A stretch of 64,000 nucleotides of DNA from Aphelenchoides besseyi (taxonomy: Eukaryota; Nematoda; Chromadorea; Rhabditida; Aphelenchoididae): assembly GCA_024699855.1 (NCBI GenBank), contig JAMPIQ010000003.1, forward strand, positions 4,278,001 to 4,342,000. Direction: 5' to 3'. Both the position numbers and the translations under genes were made by a program. Positions 1-11,252 of this stretch are shown here, one piece after another. The notes beneath the pieces were generated by a model that made no database searches, was not told where the DNA came from, and saw only the letters and a list, made by a program, of their open reading frames with translations. Positions within the stretch are counted from its first letter, which is position 1; each line of letters begins with the position of its first letter.

Positions 1-337
1 AAAAAGTTACTGTCAATTGAAAACCGTTCAGCCATCAAGCAAGCAGCGAAATCGAAAAGAACGATATTCGGCACTTTTCTGACGTTCTGTCTTCCATGTT
101 CGGGCAACAAGAAGCGTAGATTGGGTCAGGATGGACGATCAGTAGTATTTTCAAGTCAAACAAGTTTAACTTCCATGTTAGAAGTAAGTTCAAACAATAA
201 TCAAACGATCAGATAAACGTTTACAGAAAGCGGAAGAAGAACATACGTCACGCGGAGATCATAATGAAAGTCGTTATATTGGATTATCGACCGAAAGACC
301 GAGTCAACGAGTACTTATGATCACCTCTTCATTATGA
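1..337 (+). CDS. 3' end of an unrecognised gene (partial)
   Basis: The reading frame is open from base 1 and runs to a GT donor at 184. A 43-nt intron (184-226) follows, and the second exon continues in frame to a TGA at 335-337. About 97 C-terminal residues are visible. They contain a lysine-rich stretch followed by a short hydrophobic and cysteine patch (GTFLTFCLPCSG), a KKRR cluster, a serine/threonine-rich segment and a polar tail ending in ITSSL. The hydrophobic patch next to basic residues could be a membrane-proximal cytoplasmic tail, but I recognise no family. The intron length and the open frame on both sides support real coding sequence. The 5' part lies outside the window. Confidence 0.6.
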
Positions 338-1763
338 TTTGAAAAAGCGATATGTCGAATTCGAAACAAAAATCTCACATCTTTCAACACGACCGTTGAA
401 AGACTGTATGAGTCAGAAGGCAAGACCTGCGGGCAATCGATGAGCGTACGCGTACGTGGCGACTAGCGCAAACATTGCGGCCATCGGTCACTATTTTCCG
501 ACACAACTCCCACACCTCTTTGCCTTCTCTTCAACATCTTCCCTTTCCGGTTGAAGAGCGACGAGCAGTGGCTAGCGGCTTATAACTCCAAATCGACCCA
601 CTTGCAAATTTTGTTGCTTAAACGAACAACAGTTGGACCTTGAATGGACACACACTTATCGTAGATATTTCACTTTGATTTGCATATCAACACCCGTTGA
701 GTAGAATAAACACGTTTTTCTACAAAACCACTTGCACATCGAAAGAATGTGCGACAGCTCAAGTTAACTCCCAGCCCTCGACACACAAAACCGGCGGATT
801 TGAATGCAAGTTGCCTCTGGCAAATTCACTTCACTCATTGCGCATCGGTTACCCGGGAAACAACGTGCGCGGCAAATTTGCAAATCGAAAAGCGGTTCAC
901 GTGTCCGTCGAGACCTTCGAATCTGCGCTCCAAATACGCGGATTAACGGCCATTTTGCGCAGCTTCAGTTACCGTAGATGGCCGATTAAATCCAAAGTAT
1001 CAAATTGGAATTCGACAGGTTGAACAACAGATAGATCTCTACTTCGATTGAGTTGAAGGTTCTAGAGTTTGATTGTCATTGGACTTCCAATCGCAAAAAT
1101 GAAATCGCAAAAAACTGTCAACGTAAATACAATTCTTGTGATTTTATACTTGAATCTGATATTGGTTCTTAATTCCATCGATTGTAAATGCAAATTTTCA
1201 GATTTGTTGAAATACAATCATCACAGAGAATATCAACATGACAAGCGAAGATATTCCATTCGAAACCTGAACGGGAGTTAGGAGTTGCCAGCCGAAAGAC
1301 CCGAGGATTTCTCGATCATCTTTTATGTTTTTTACATCTGAGTTTCGAAGTTAACTCGAGGGTCCCTTTCGTTTGTCACGTGTTTTGTTTTCAGATACTC
1401 GAATTCGCAGCGCTTCGTATTTGCCGGCTAACAGACGTTGATTTCGGTTAATTTCGCAGCAAATGAATTGGAAGAAATCAGCAGTTGAGGCTCAAAAGTT
1501 CACTTCCGGATTCGCGGTTTTCATTAACGAAGAAAATTCGTCAGAAAGAACGACCGCATTTTCGAATTTTGCCCTTAAGCTTTATGAATGAAGAGCATTT
1601 AGTCTTGTCGTTTTTCTTTTTGTCTTCTTACGTGAAGACCAATTCCTCGCCAAATGTTCCGGTAGTCGTGAAGAAGCACTTGTCAGTTTTTAGTGGGAGG
1701 ATTACGCGCGTGGTGTTTTGATTCGTCACAAAATTTCAACTGTTCATCATTTTTGCTTTTTAG
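338..1763. other. intergenic / upstream region of the USP47 gene
   Basis: About 1.4 kb separate the first gene's stop from the first exon I can support for USP47. The region holds a perfect 12-bp palindrome (445-456), a possible small secreted-peptide ORF (1099-1281) and, near its end, the missing 5' exon or exons of USP47. Two ATG-led candidates for that exon, at 1463 and 1584, are open but neither could be confirmed. I see nothing else that I can name. Confidence 0.5.
1099..1281 (+). CDS. candidate small secreted peptide
   Basis: An ATG at 1099 opens a 60-residue ORF ending in TAG. It begins with a lysine-containing n-region and a strongly hydrophobic core (TILVILYLNLILVLNS), which looks like a secretory signal peptide. 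After it come two cysteines and a basic region with a KRR processing-like site before the last ten residues (YSIRNLNGS and the preceding Arg). That pattern resembles a neuropeptide or small secreted precursor. No homology is recognised, no introns are seen, and a 60-codon ORF can arise by chance, so this is only a candidate. Confidence 0.25.
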   Translation: MKSQKTVNVNTILVILYLNLILVLNSIDCKCKFSDLLKYNHHREYQHDKRRYSIRNLNGS

Positions 1764-4700
1764 ACGTTGAATCGGCTAATTGAAAAGCGTACGGCCACGA
1801 ATTTCGACGATACATTCCGTGGTAAACTGATGAAAGACAGAGCTGAAAGTACGAGTGGAAAAATGCTGTACGAGAATCCCAACGAGCTGTTTCCCGATCC
1901 CAATTTGTCGACAACCGCAGAAGCCGATGCAATGAGCGATGCGAATCAAACACCAGAAACCGTGGAATCGAATACAGCACTTATTGAATCACCGAAATCA
2001 ATTTCTAGTGCCATAATTCCGATTCCCTGGCACACATCAACGAGTAATTATACTCACTCGGACATTGCAACTTCGAGTATCACTGAGAATACAGGTACAA
2101 ACAATCAATGTTATTCTTCATTCTCGTATTTTAGACATGCTAGATGAGAACGGGCACAAATATGTTGGTTTAACCAATCAAGCTATGACGTGCTATCTCA
2201 ACAGTCTCATTCAATCGTTGTACATGATCCCGGAATTTCGGAACGTGATCTTCAAGTAAATTCACAAACTTTCTGGTTAGAAAACATTGCATGATTATTC
2301 AGGATCGAACGAAAGCCAAGTGCTCGAGACATTCAATTTCAACTGCAAAAATTGTTCGTTCAACTTCAAACAAGCGACAAATGTTCGTTGCCAACTGTTG
2401 ATTTGACCAGTTCATTCGGATGGGAAAATGAAGGACGTGAGTTTGAACATCTTTGTAATTGTTTCCACATTCGATTTAGTTTATCAACATGACGTTCAAG
2501 AACTCTTTCGACTCATGATCGAAGCAATCGAAAAGAAATGGGCAAATACCGAGCACAAAGGATGCATCGAGAATCTATACAAAGGCGACATTGTGGATTA
2601 TGTGAAGTGCATGCGATGTAAGACGGTAAAACCTAAGAATGACATGTTCTTGGACTTGTCGTTGGCAGTCAAATCGGATGGTGCATTTTTACCGCACAAG
2701 TCATTAGTTAGTTCAAATAGATAGTTGAAAAATGTATTCCTGGCGTTGTAGGAAGAGGCGATTAGTGCGTTTACGAAACCCGAGATGTTGAACGGAAACA
2801 ACAAATATCGATGTGATAATTGCAATTCGCTTGAAGATGCTGAAAAAGGTCTTCGGATAACGGAATTTCCGTATCTCTTGGCAATTCAGTTGAAACGTTT
2901 CGGATTTGATTACAACACTTTTCATCGCGTTAAACTGAATGATCGGTATGTGTTGACACATGCATTCAATCCTAATCTATTGCTTCAGACTCGCGTTTCC
3001 TGACTACTTGGACCTCAATCCGTATGTGTACAAAGAACCCGCTCCAGAGAAACCGAAGTTAAGTTACGCGGAAGCAACCAAAAAGTTCGTTTAAATTCGT
3101 ATTTCCTAATCACTTATCTACGTTTTAGAGCTCCATCACAACCAAAAGAAGAAAAACCAAAACCTGTGCCCGGTAATTGAACTGTTAATACAAAAACGAA
3201 TACGAAATTTGCAGAAGAAAGTGTTTGGTTAAAAGAGCTGCCCGATTCCGAACCGGTGAAAGAAATGTTGAAAAAGGGCAAATACATTTACGAGCTGTTT
3301 TCTGTTATGGTCCATCAAGGCTCAGCAACTGGCGGTCACTACTACGCTTACATTAAGTATGTGATCCACAATTTCACTATCTGATATTCAACTATAGAAA
3401 TATGGATCAACAGCGTTGGTTCTGTTTCAACGACTCATCTGTCACAAAAGCAACGGTCGAAGATGTTCAACAAACGTTCGGTGGAAGTACTCATTTTGGA
3501 CTAAACAGCACAAATGCTTACATGTAAGAGAATATACTGCATAATTTCAATTGCATATTACTTTAGGTTAATGTACCGTCGTGTTGACTACGAGCGAAAC
3601 CAAAATTTTCCACGAACACCCGATCTTCCGGAACATATGAAAAAAATGTTGGAAGCAATGCTGGAAGAAGAACGACAATTGGCGTTGCAACGTGAACAGG
3701 AAAAATCGATGGTTGTTGTTCATGTGGTTTGTAACGACAGATCTACGATTGGCTCGGCTTCTCATGAATTGTTCTTGCACAAAGATCTGAGCTACGAAGA
3801 ATTGCGATCTCGCCTTTGCAAAGAGTATCCACATATCAACGAAGAGGATACGCGTGTCATTCAATGCAATCATCTTTGGGCAATGTGCGAGCTCTTGCCG
3901 GGATATCAAGACGAGGTTTGAAGTTGTTTAAAATTAGGTTTCAAGTTTGCAATTGCAGCCACCGCTTTGTACACCATATCGTCGAAATAATGGTGCAGGA
4001 CGTGTTTCATTTAGAACTGAAATCTATTTGATGCTGGACACAAAAGAAGGAGCCGAGTTTCAACCGTTTCCGAAAACCGATCAAACACCAATTACTGCCG
4101 ATGTTTTCATTTGTAACATTGACACGGAAGAAGTTATTGCTGCCAAACGCGTGTGCGTTGCCCATGATGCTTTAGTTAGTGATATGAAAACGGCCTTTCT
4201 TGCGATTCCGGAGATTCGGGAAAGTGATTATCAGAACGTTCGAATTGCTTACGATCAGTATCAGGACGACAATCGTTCAGCATTTCTTTGGGAAGATGAT
4301 ACCGCTGAAGTGCGTTCAGTAGTCCGACGGGTATCCGAAAACATCAGCATTTACGCGGATGTTGGCTCGCCAAAAAGCTTGGAACTTGATCGTCAATTAC
4401 CCTACGAAGACAGTATTATGTATCAGATTCTCGAGAAAAAAAAGTTTGGAATGAAGTTACGAATTTCATTGCCTCCAACATGTAAGTTTCTAGTAACGAA
4501 CTTCTTTAAAATAGTCCAATTTAGCCGAATATTACCGCGTTGCTTTGGCCCCGCCGGACAGTCGTACGGGATTGAGGTCACCCGTGCCGTCGCCATTCTA
4601 TCAATTGCGAAGTGATCTGAAACCAATTACTAGCGACAATTCTGCGTCCAGTTCGTCGATTGAATCAAATGACGCCTTCTTCAACAATCACGATTCAATT

Positions 4701-6813
4701 CCTGTTGATCCATTTCACACGACTATTCTACCAGAAACAGTGTCCAATTCTCTGTCTGCTACTTCAACCTATTCGTCAACGCCGAGTGGAACAATGCCGA
4801 ATGTTCAAGCGATTACTTGTGCACCGTTAGATCCGCAACAAATGGAAGACTTAATTCGCACATCCACATCTGTGCCCGACAACCCACCGCCTTCTTATGA
4901 GCAAATGGTGAGAGCTGAAGAATCAATGGATGAGAGTGAGCCACAAATTCCGACTGAGCCGCAACCTTCATGTTCCATTCCACCATTGGAATTCGATAAC
5001 GATGTTGTAATGGGCACATCGCCATACAATATTGAACATGGATACACTCAGTTGGAGAACGAAGAATGCACGGAACTGTCGGGAACTTTAAATCGTGACG
5101 ACGACATGGATTCAGTGGGCTATCATTCGAATACTCCAAAGGTAAATTGCGTCTCATGTTGGATATTGTCGATTTTAATTTTTAGTGTTCTCCAAATGTT
5201 TCTGACGCTGAAGATTTTCTTCAACTTGGGCGAGGTAACTATTCACCGCACAGTGAAAACGGTAAAAGTTGTACTCCTTTTAATGCCTATGTTTAATACG
5301 TGGTTTAGGACGCAGAAAGATGGAGAAGTCGTTGCACCAAACGTGGTCGATCAATGTAATAAATCGAAGTGGAGAACTAGGCAAACAAAAAGAATTTGAA
5401 CGTTTGAACTAGTTGCCTTTTCAGAACCAGTGTTGCCGTTAAGTGAAGAAGAGGGAAAAGAAATGGACGACGTTTTCGACTCGACTATGTACAATAAACG
5501 TACGAATTATTCGGTTACGGTTCTTCCGTCGGAATCTGATGACTGTATGTTGTTCATTTAAAATTGCTTATTTCGTTTAATGAGTTTCAGGTTTATGTGT
5601 GGAAGTTGATCGGCGACAACCGTTGGGAGACTTTCAAAAATGGATGGCACAATATTTGAGTGTAAAAGAATCGAATATCTGTTTCTTGAAACATTTTCGC
5701 GAAGACGGTGATGGCTTTTTGTTGAACACTTCACCGTTGACTGTTCCACTACGTGACATCTTTTCTGAATTACATAAAGTAAGCTTTCGTATGTCAATAC
5801 TGTTTACTGACAACGTAATTTCAGATTTCCGTGAGATTGCAAGTTACGGCACGTGAAGACGAAAATGTAGTCAACATTCACATGTTCCACTTTCAAGAAC
5901 CGAACGTTGATAAGTGGCCAGTTCTGTTCAATTTGGCAATCGCAAGTGACTGCGAAGTGAGCGCTTTATTGTTCAAGTGTCAAGCACTGTTGAAAGACAT
6001 CTACTCGGAAGAGTATCCAATCGAACGGTTGGTTCATTTATGAAGTAGATTCTATGTGGTTCTTTAGTCTTCGTTTACGCAAAGTCACTGCCGATGCGGC
6101 TGAATTGATGCGAAATGATGCTTCGATTCCACAGACATCGAATTATAGCAGTGATACCTACTATTTGCAAGCTGTTGACGGTTAGTTCGAATTTACACAA
6201 GGATTAAGCAGTGGATGAGTTTTAGATTCCGTTTGTAGCTTTGAATTATTGAAGGATCCGGAGCGTGTTTTTGTTTCTGTTATTGCCAGACGTTACTGTC
6301 CATCCAAATTTGAAGTTCAGCCAATGTTCGAAGTTTTTATTGAAGAAGGCGATAATTTCGGAGAGCGTTTGCGAACCGCATTGTCTGAAAAGTCGGGCAT
6401 TCCACCACAACATCTGGCCGTTTCAAATCCACTGCCTGAAGATCGCGATCGTGATCCTCGTTTTCCGTACAATCGTCCGGTTTTGGATTTGGTAGACAAG
6501 CGTATTTCGTTTACTTCAAAGTTTGAAAAAATTCACCAGTTCAACGGCAAATTGGTTTACTTTGTGTAAGTGCATTCTCTCGAACCTGTTCGTTCAAAAC
6601 TTGAGTTTTTAGGGACGTAGCCGAACCGGAAAAAGAAGCAACAGATGAAGAACGGTGAGAATAGGATTCCGAATTGAACACTTACCAAGCCTTTCTAGAC
6701 GTTATATACGAAACAAAGATCAACGAGAGGCACAATTGCTCCAAAACAACACTTATCGTCGCGTTGCTGAAAGGCCTTTGCGTATTCAAGTTGCCTCGGA
6801 AAGCGAACCCTAA
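1764..6813 (+). CDS. USP47: ubiquitin carboxyl-terminal hydrolase, USP47 type
   Basis: A multi-exon gene encodes a cysteine deubiquitinase that removes ubiquitin from substrate proteins. The Cys box is in the exon from 2135 ([14 protein letters not shown], catalytic Cys). The QHDVQELF motif follows from 2480. CRCDNC-like zinc-knuckle cysteines lie in the exon from 2752 (YRCDNCNSL). The His box lies near 3300 ([11 protein letters not shown]) with the downstream FND. After the catalytic domain come long ubiquitin-like and low-complexity regions to the C-terminus, as in animal USP47. Introns are 40-50 nt; examples are 2095-2134, 2437-2479, 2707-2751, 2946-2988 and 3916-3958. The final exon ends at TAA 6811-6813. 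The N-terminus is unresolved: exon 1764 begins after a TTTTTAG acceptor in phase 0 and the initiating exon is upstream. Family assignment is firm from the order of blocks; exon edges around 5230-5430 are less certain. Confidence 0.9.
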
Positions 6814-7371
6814 AATTTCCGTTCATTTACGCATATCCTTTTGTTTTTATGTTGTAACAGTTGGTCTTTACGAAAATAATGTGCTCGAATGTTAATACTG
6901 GTAACAAACAAAGTTGGGTTTCCCGGCCTTTTATTTACTGTTCGATCTCCCAATTACGTCGTTGTATTAATTACAAGTCCCAAGCGTTTTTCTTTTTTGT
7001 TGAATTTTGGGCAGTTGAATTTTCTTTTATTATGAGTCGTTTTGTAGCTGTTCGCGTACACTCAACCCTAAAGACAATGAAACCAAAGATTCGCATTGCT
7101 GCTTATCTCCGTTGATGATCAATCGAACACTTATACTTATTGAGAAAAGATTTTTTATTGCACTTTTACGGGTTGTTTTGCTTTTGTTCTGTAGAATTTT
7201 CAACGCTGGTCCTGAGCTTTGTTGATCAACCATTTTTGAATACAAATGACCCCCAAATTGACGCAATAAAGCTTTAAATGATGCGAATTTATTTCAAAAT
7301 CTAAACAATCAACAACAATTAACAACAAGTCTAACAATTCGTAGTGCAAGATTGTGTTGAAACAAAGAATC
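6814..7371. other. convergent 3' intergenic region (USP47 / ATAD3)
   Basis: The tails of two convergent genes. An AATAAA on the plus strand lies at 7265-7270 and one on the minus strand at 7288-7293 (TTTATT as written). Small ORFs here show no coding character and no splice-linked continuation, so I annotate no gene. Confidence 0.5.
7288..7293 (-). terminator. ATAD3 poly(A) signal
   Basis: AATAAA on the minus strand about 80 nt beyond the ATAD3 stop codon (7372-7374). This is the expected spacing for cleavage and polyadenylation of that transcript. Confidence 0.45.
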
Positions 7372-9580
7372 CTAACTGGTCGAATGAGCAGGTGCTCGGA
7401 AGACAGCTGATTTGTCCTCGATCATCGATTTACCTTCAAGAGCCAACCACTCCATTTTGCGTTTATGTTGACGAAGTGCTTCTTCCGTGTTACGTTCAAT
7501 AATCTCAGCACTCAGCACTCCATCTTCTGACGCATAAGCAGAGGAAACCCAACCTGTAATGTTGTTTCTATGTGTGAGTTTTCAACTGAAGAACATACCA
7601 AAAACAAGCTTCGACAACTCACGACCGGACATCCCTTTCGTTTTTTGACCAACTTCTTTCATTTTGGCAATCCAATCGAATTCCGTGGAAACTTTCAATC
7701 GTTGGCTTCTTGATCCCGATGAAGCAGCGTCAACAACATACTCTTTAAAGTATTGGAGTAGAATGCGTTCTCGTTCAGCGTCTCCTATAGAGATTTCATT
7801 TAACCAAGAGTTCTCATCAATTTACCTGGCAAACCAAATTCAACCAACTCGTCCAAACGATCGTTGATTGCCCAATCTGTTAATTTGAATCTTTTCAAAT
7901 GACTCGATTATAAAACTAACCAAACTGTTCGGGTTGATTACTCGCAACAATCAACATGAATTTTCGCGATTGAGTGCCGGTTCGATAGAGAAAAGCGTTG
8001 AGCATTGCACGAACATCTTCGCTGATTCTTTCGGTACTTCTCTTACGCAAAAACGCATCGGCTTCGTCGACGAACAAAACCAAACTACAGCAAGTAATCT
8101 TTGTCTAACAGTTTGTTCTAACCCTTTGCGAGAACTTTCTGCCCAATCAAAAACTTTGTGAATTGCTGAGACACCGTCTTTGCCCATGGGTGCAACATCA
8201 CCGCCGGTCAAAATCGCGTAGTCCAATCCAGAATGTCTGGCCAGTCCCTAAAATCGCATAAATTGATGGTTGTTGAATTGGCTTCAAAATTACTCGAGCG
8301 AACAACGTCTTTCCGGTTCCCGGCGGACCGTAAAATAGAACGTTACGAAAGAGTCCATTATTCGTTTTAGTGTTTTTGGTCGTGATTGCAATGTCACGTA
8401 AACGAGACTCCAGCGAAGGCTGCAAATTAGGTGTTATAACGAAGTATTGAAATAGAAACTTACATTCAAAACCACACCTTTTAGCGGATCGTCAGCTCGT
8501 TGCATAAATTTTCTGGCCGTTTTAATCGGATGTTTGACCAATTCGAGAGGTGTAAGTCGCGATGTTTCGCGAACCAAACTCGGTTTGCCCAAACGTGCTT
8601 CAACATATTTAGCAACAACGCCCGTACCACGTTTTGCTGAATACCAACCAACAGCCAATGCAGTCAATGAAACAACCTGAACAAGAATAATTGCAAAAAA
8701 TTTCGAAGAAACTCACAGTTGTAGCCACTTTAGTTCGATCAGTAATGAACTCTTGAAGTCCAGAACCAATAACTGCACCTCCAGTTCTGAATTAAGAAGC
8801 GTTATCGAATTATATGAGCGTACAATTAACCGAATTTGTTCGATGATCGTTTTTCGATGTTCTTCTTCACTTGCTTTCATCATCTCCAAATTAACATCTC
8901 GATTCTCTCGTGCAGCTTTGGCTTTTGCGTGAACTTCTGCTTGGATACGCTCCAAATCGTATTTGTGTCGAAGTTGAAGCTCATGCTCAATTGTCGCTAA
9001 ATTAAGAACGTACAAACGAACAAGACATTACGGTGATACCTTTTCGAAGAGCTTCTTGTTTCTGTACTGACTCTTCCTGTTTCTTCAAGTTTTCCTGATG
9101 AAGTTGAGCTTTCATTTGCATTTCGTCTTGTTGTCGTTTGCGGGCCAATTGGTCCTGATAGTCGGCACGAGCTTTCGCATGTTCGGTTTCTTTCGACAAC
9201 GTCTTCCGACGTTCTTCTTCGGCCATTCGTGCACCTTCCGCTTTCATCGATGCAATCTGCGCTTCAATTTGCTAAAAAAACAAGAATAGACGTCAATCAA
9301 CTCTACGAACCTTTTGTTGTAATTCGACTTCTTTTTGTTTTGTAATTTCTTGAAGACGCGACAACTCCAAAGCTTGTTTTGCATTCGATGATCGTTCCAA
9401 ATCTTTTGCTGCTTTCGCTGCTCGTTCAAGTGCCGTGGAATCAAACGAGTAGTTGAATTGGCTTCCATCGGGACTACCGGTCGCTGCTCCGCCTTGTGGT
9501 GCACCAGTGGGACCGGCAGTTTGTGGTGGCGGCATATTGCCAGTGGGCTGTTGAGTTTTGTAACCAAACAACCACGACAT
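7372..9580 (-). CDS. ATAD3: ATAD3 mitochondrial AAA+ ATPase
   Basis: A mitochondrial inner-membrane AAA ATPase needed for mtDNA nucleoid and contact-site organisation (family knowledge). The start at 9580 gives MSWLFGYK followed by a Pro/Gly-rich N-terminus. A long charged coiled coil follows over exons 9580-9311, 9271-9041 and 8996-8831, and then a short hydrophobic membrane segment (exons 8786-8717 and 8676 onward). The AAA core has Walker A GPPGTGKT in the exon near 8300, Walker B with the [10 protein letters not shown] block near 8060, and the sensor region [14 protein letters not shown] just after it. The C-terminal helical domain ends at TAG 7372-7374. Domain order and motifs match animal ATAD3. 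All introns are about 37-48 nt. Confidence 0.95.
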
Positions 9581-9763
9581 CTGAAGAAGAAAAGATGATC
9601 TACAAAATCCAGCAACGACAACAATAATAAACCATAGATCGCAAACTAATAGGTCTTAGAAGTGCCAGAAAACTCGCTTCGTGAATGTTGACTGTTTATT
9701 TATCGACTTGAATAACAAATCAGTGGCTTATATTGTACAAAAATGAGAAGAAGTGAACGAGGA

Positions 9764-10105
9764 TCATGGCTTGTTATAAATCACGGCAACCAAGTAGTCT
9801 TTATCGGGAGCAATCATAATCTCATTCGTACGAGTTCGTAAACGCAGAAACGTGAGATCGTTGGTTTGGTCCAATTCCTTGACCACATTCTTCGATTTTT
9901 CACACAATTGTTGAAGAACATCTGCATGTTGTGCCGTCGTTTCTTCGTCAAATGTCGAGCGAACTGATCGACCTAAAAATTCGTTTAAATTTGTGATGGA
10001 AATGAACATACCGAAACTATCCATAATGATCACACCGCTAACTCCCTTTTGCGATTGAATTCGCTTCACGGTCTCTTCGACATCAACCATTTTAACGTGA
10101 GACAA
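9764..10105 (-). CDS. DYNLRB1: dynein light chain, roadblock/LC7 family
   Basis: Two exons (10105-10012 and 9972-9764) are joined across a 39-nt intron and encode about 100 residues, the usual roadblock size. The spliced protein contains the family core: VSGVIIMDSFG, then RSVRSTFDEETTAQHADVL, and a C-terminal RLRTRTNEIMIAPDKDYLVAVI strand pair. Roadblock dimers bind the dynein intermediate chain and take part in cargo coupling. If the intron is ignored the frame stays open (it contains no stop), but the unspliced version inserts 13 residues into the conserved core, so the spliced form is preferred. ATG is at 10105; an alternative Met lies five codons downstream. Confidence 0.92.
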   Translation of the reverse strand: MSHVKMVDVEETVKRIQSQKGVSGVIIMDSFGMFISITNLNEFLGRSVRSTFDEETTAQHADVLQQLCEKSKNVVKELDQTNDLTFLRLRTRTNEIMIAPDKDYLVAVIYNKP

Positions 10106-11252
10106 CTACGACCAGAATGATGAAAGTCGATGGGTAGAGAGCAAGAAGCATCGAAACTGTGAAGAATTGGAATGTTTGCAGTTTGTTGGCTTTGTGTTGA
10201 TTGGTCAAAGTTTAGTCGACTTTTATTGAAAATTGGGATAACACTTGTAAATGAATTGCCGGTTGAACTAGTCGTATGATTGTGTGGAAATGATTTTTAA
10301 GTCACGGAAGTGTTTGGGGTTTGATCTTCGACGTAACATAATGGCTTCGATCGGGTCGATTAAACTTTTGAACTGATACGCTTCATGGCCATTTTTTGAG
10401 CTTTTATTATAAGTCAGAGTGTTTAGAGTCGAAAAGAAATGCGTGTGTCGATTGAATGTGAGCGTTTGGCTTTGCGCAAAACCAACGGATCTTTGCGCCC
10501 GATATCGAGTGCCAGTGCGTTGAAGACTTTGACGGCAAGGAGATTACTCACTGGTGTGTGGGATGTTCTTTTTGCGCGGGAACTTTTACGTAAACTGACC
10601 GGAGAACACGTTCAGTTTTTGTTCGATTTGTTGAAGGTGTATGTTTATTGGAACAAAAGTGCTTTCGGACCAATTCGATCATCGTTCTCGTTGGCAGAAA
10701 CAATTGATCGAAAATCAATTAGAGTGCTTATTACGCGTTTGTTATCAGCGCTGATAATTGTCGACATTTTTGTTGTAATTGACAAGTTCGATTGTTCGTC
10801 AGCGTGTTAGTCTTTGGAATAAGCGATGATTATGCAGAAGCCACGATTCTTTTGTTGCACGCTCATGCGATAGACGCGGACATCGACCGTAGCTGTTGAA
10901 AATAACCGTGCGAAATGATCGAAAGCTGTCGATTTTATTTGTTCTTGAACCCTCGACCGGCTGGCCACTTGAAGTTCGGGCACCGTTTGCTGTGCTTTGA
11001 AACTGTTAATCGAAAACTCGACTTTTGTTTTGTGAAATGTTTGTTCAAGGTTGCGAATAAAAACCAATTTGTAACTCTTTTCAGTTATCCACGTTTCCGC
11101 CTTTTTAGATGTTTGAATAGAAGGTTACACTTTATGCTTCGATATTTGCGGTCGGGTTCTTTTATTGTTTGACTGACGAGCTCTTGATTGTCCACCTTTG
11201 CAAGTGCTATGATACTTTTCATTTTTTAGGGTCACCAACGTCTGATCGAAGT
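10106..11252. other. intergenic region between DYNLRB and acid phosphatase
   Basis: Divergent promoter-side spacer of about 1.1 kb. It contains one ATG-led 123-codon open frame on the plus strand (listed separately). A TTTTTTAG at 11224-11231 sits just before the acid phosphatase ATG and could serve as a trans-splice or 5'UTR acceptor. I see nothing else. Confidence 0.4.
10439..10810 (+). CDS. candidate ORF of unknown function
   Basis: An ATG-led open frame of 123 codons between two real genes. The first half is basic and leucine-rich and the end is hydrophobic (RLLSALIIVDIFVVI). I recognise no family and no flanking exons. It may be a chance ORF in a promoter region. It is listed because its length is above what most of the spacer shows. 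Confidence 0.15.
   Translation: MRVSIECERLALRKTNGSLRPISSASALKTLTARRLLTGVWDVLFARELLRKLTGEHVQFLFDLLKVYVYWNKSAFGPIRSSFSLAETIDRKSIRVLITRLLSALIIVDIFVVIDKFDCSSAC

Noticed and set aside
697..1023. 108-codon open frame in the first spacer
   Set aside because: No family resemblance, low-complexity polar composition, and no splice-linked exons.
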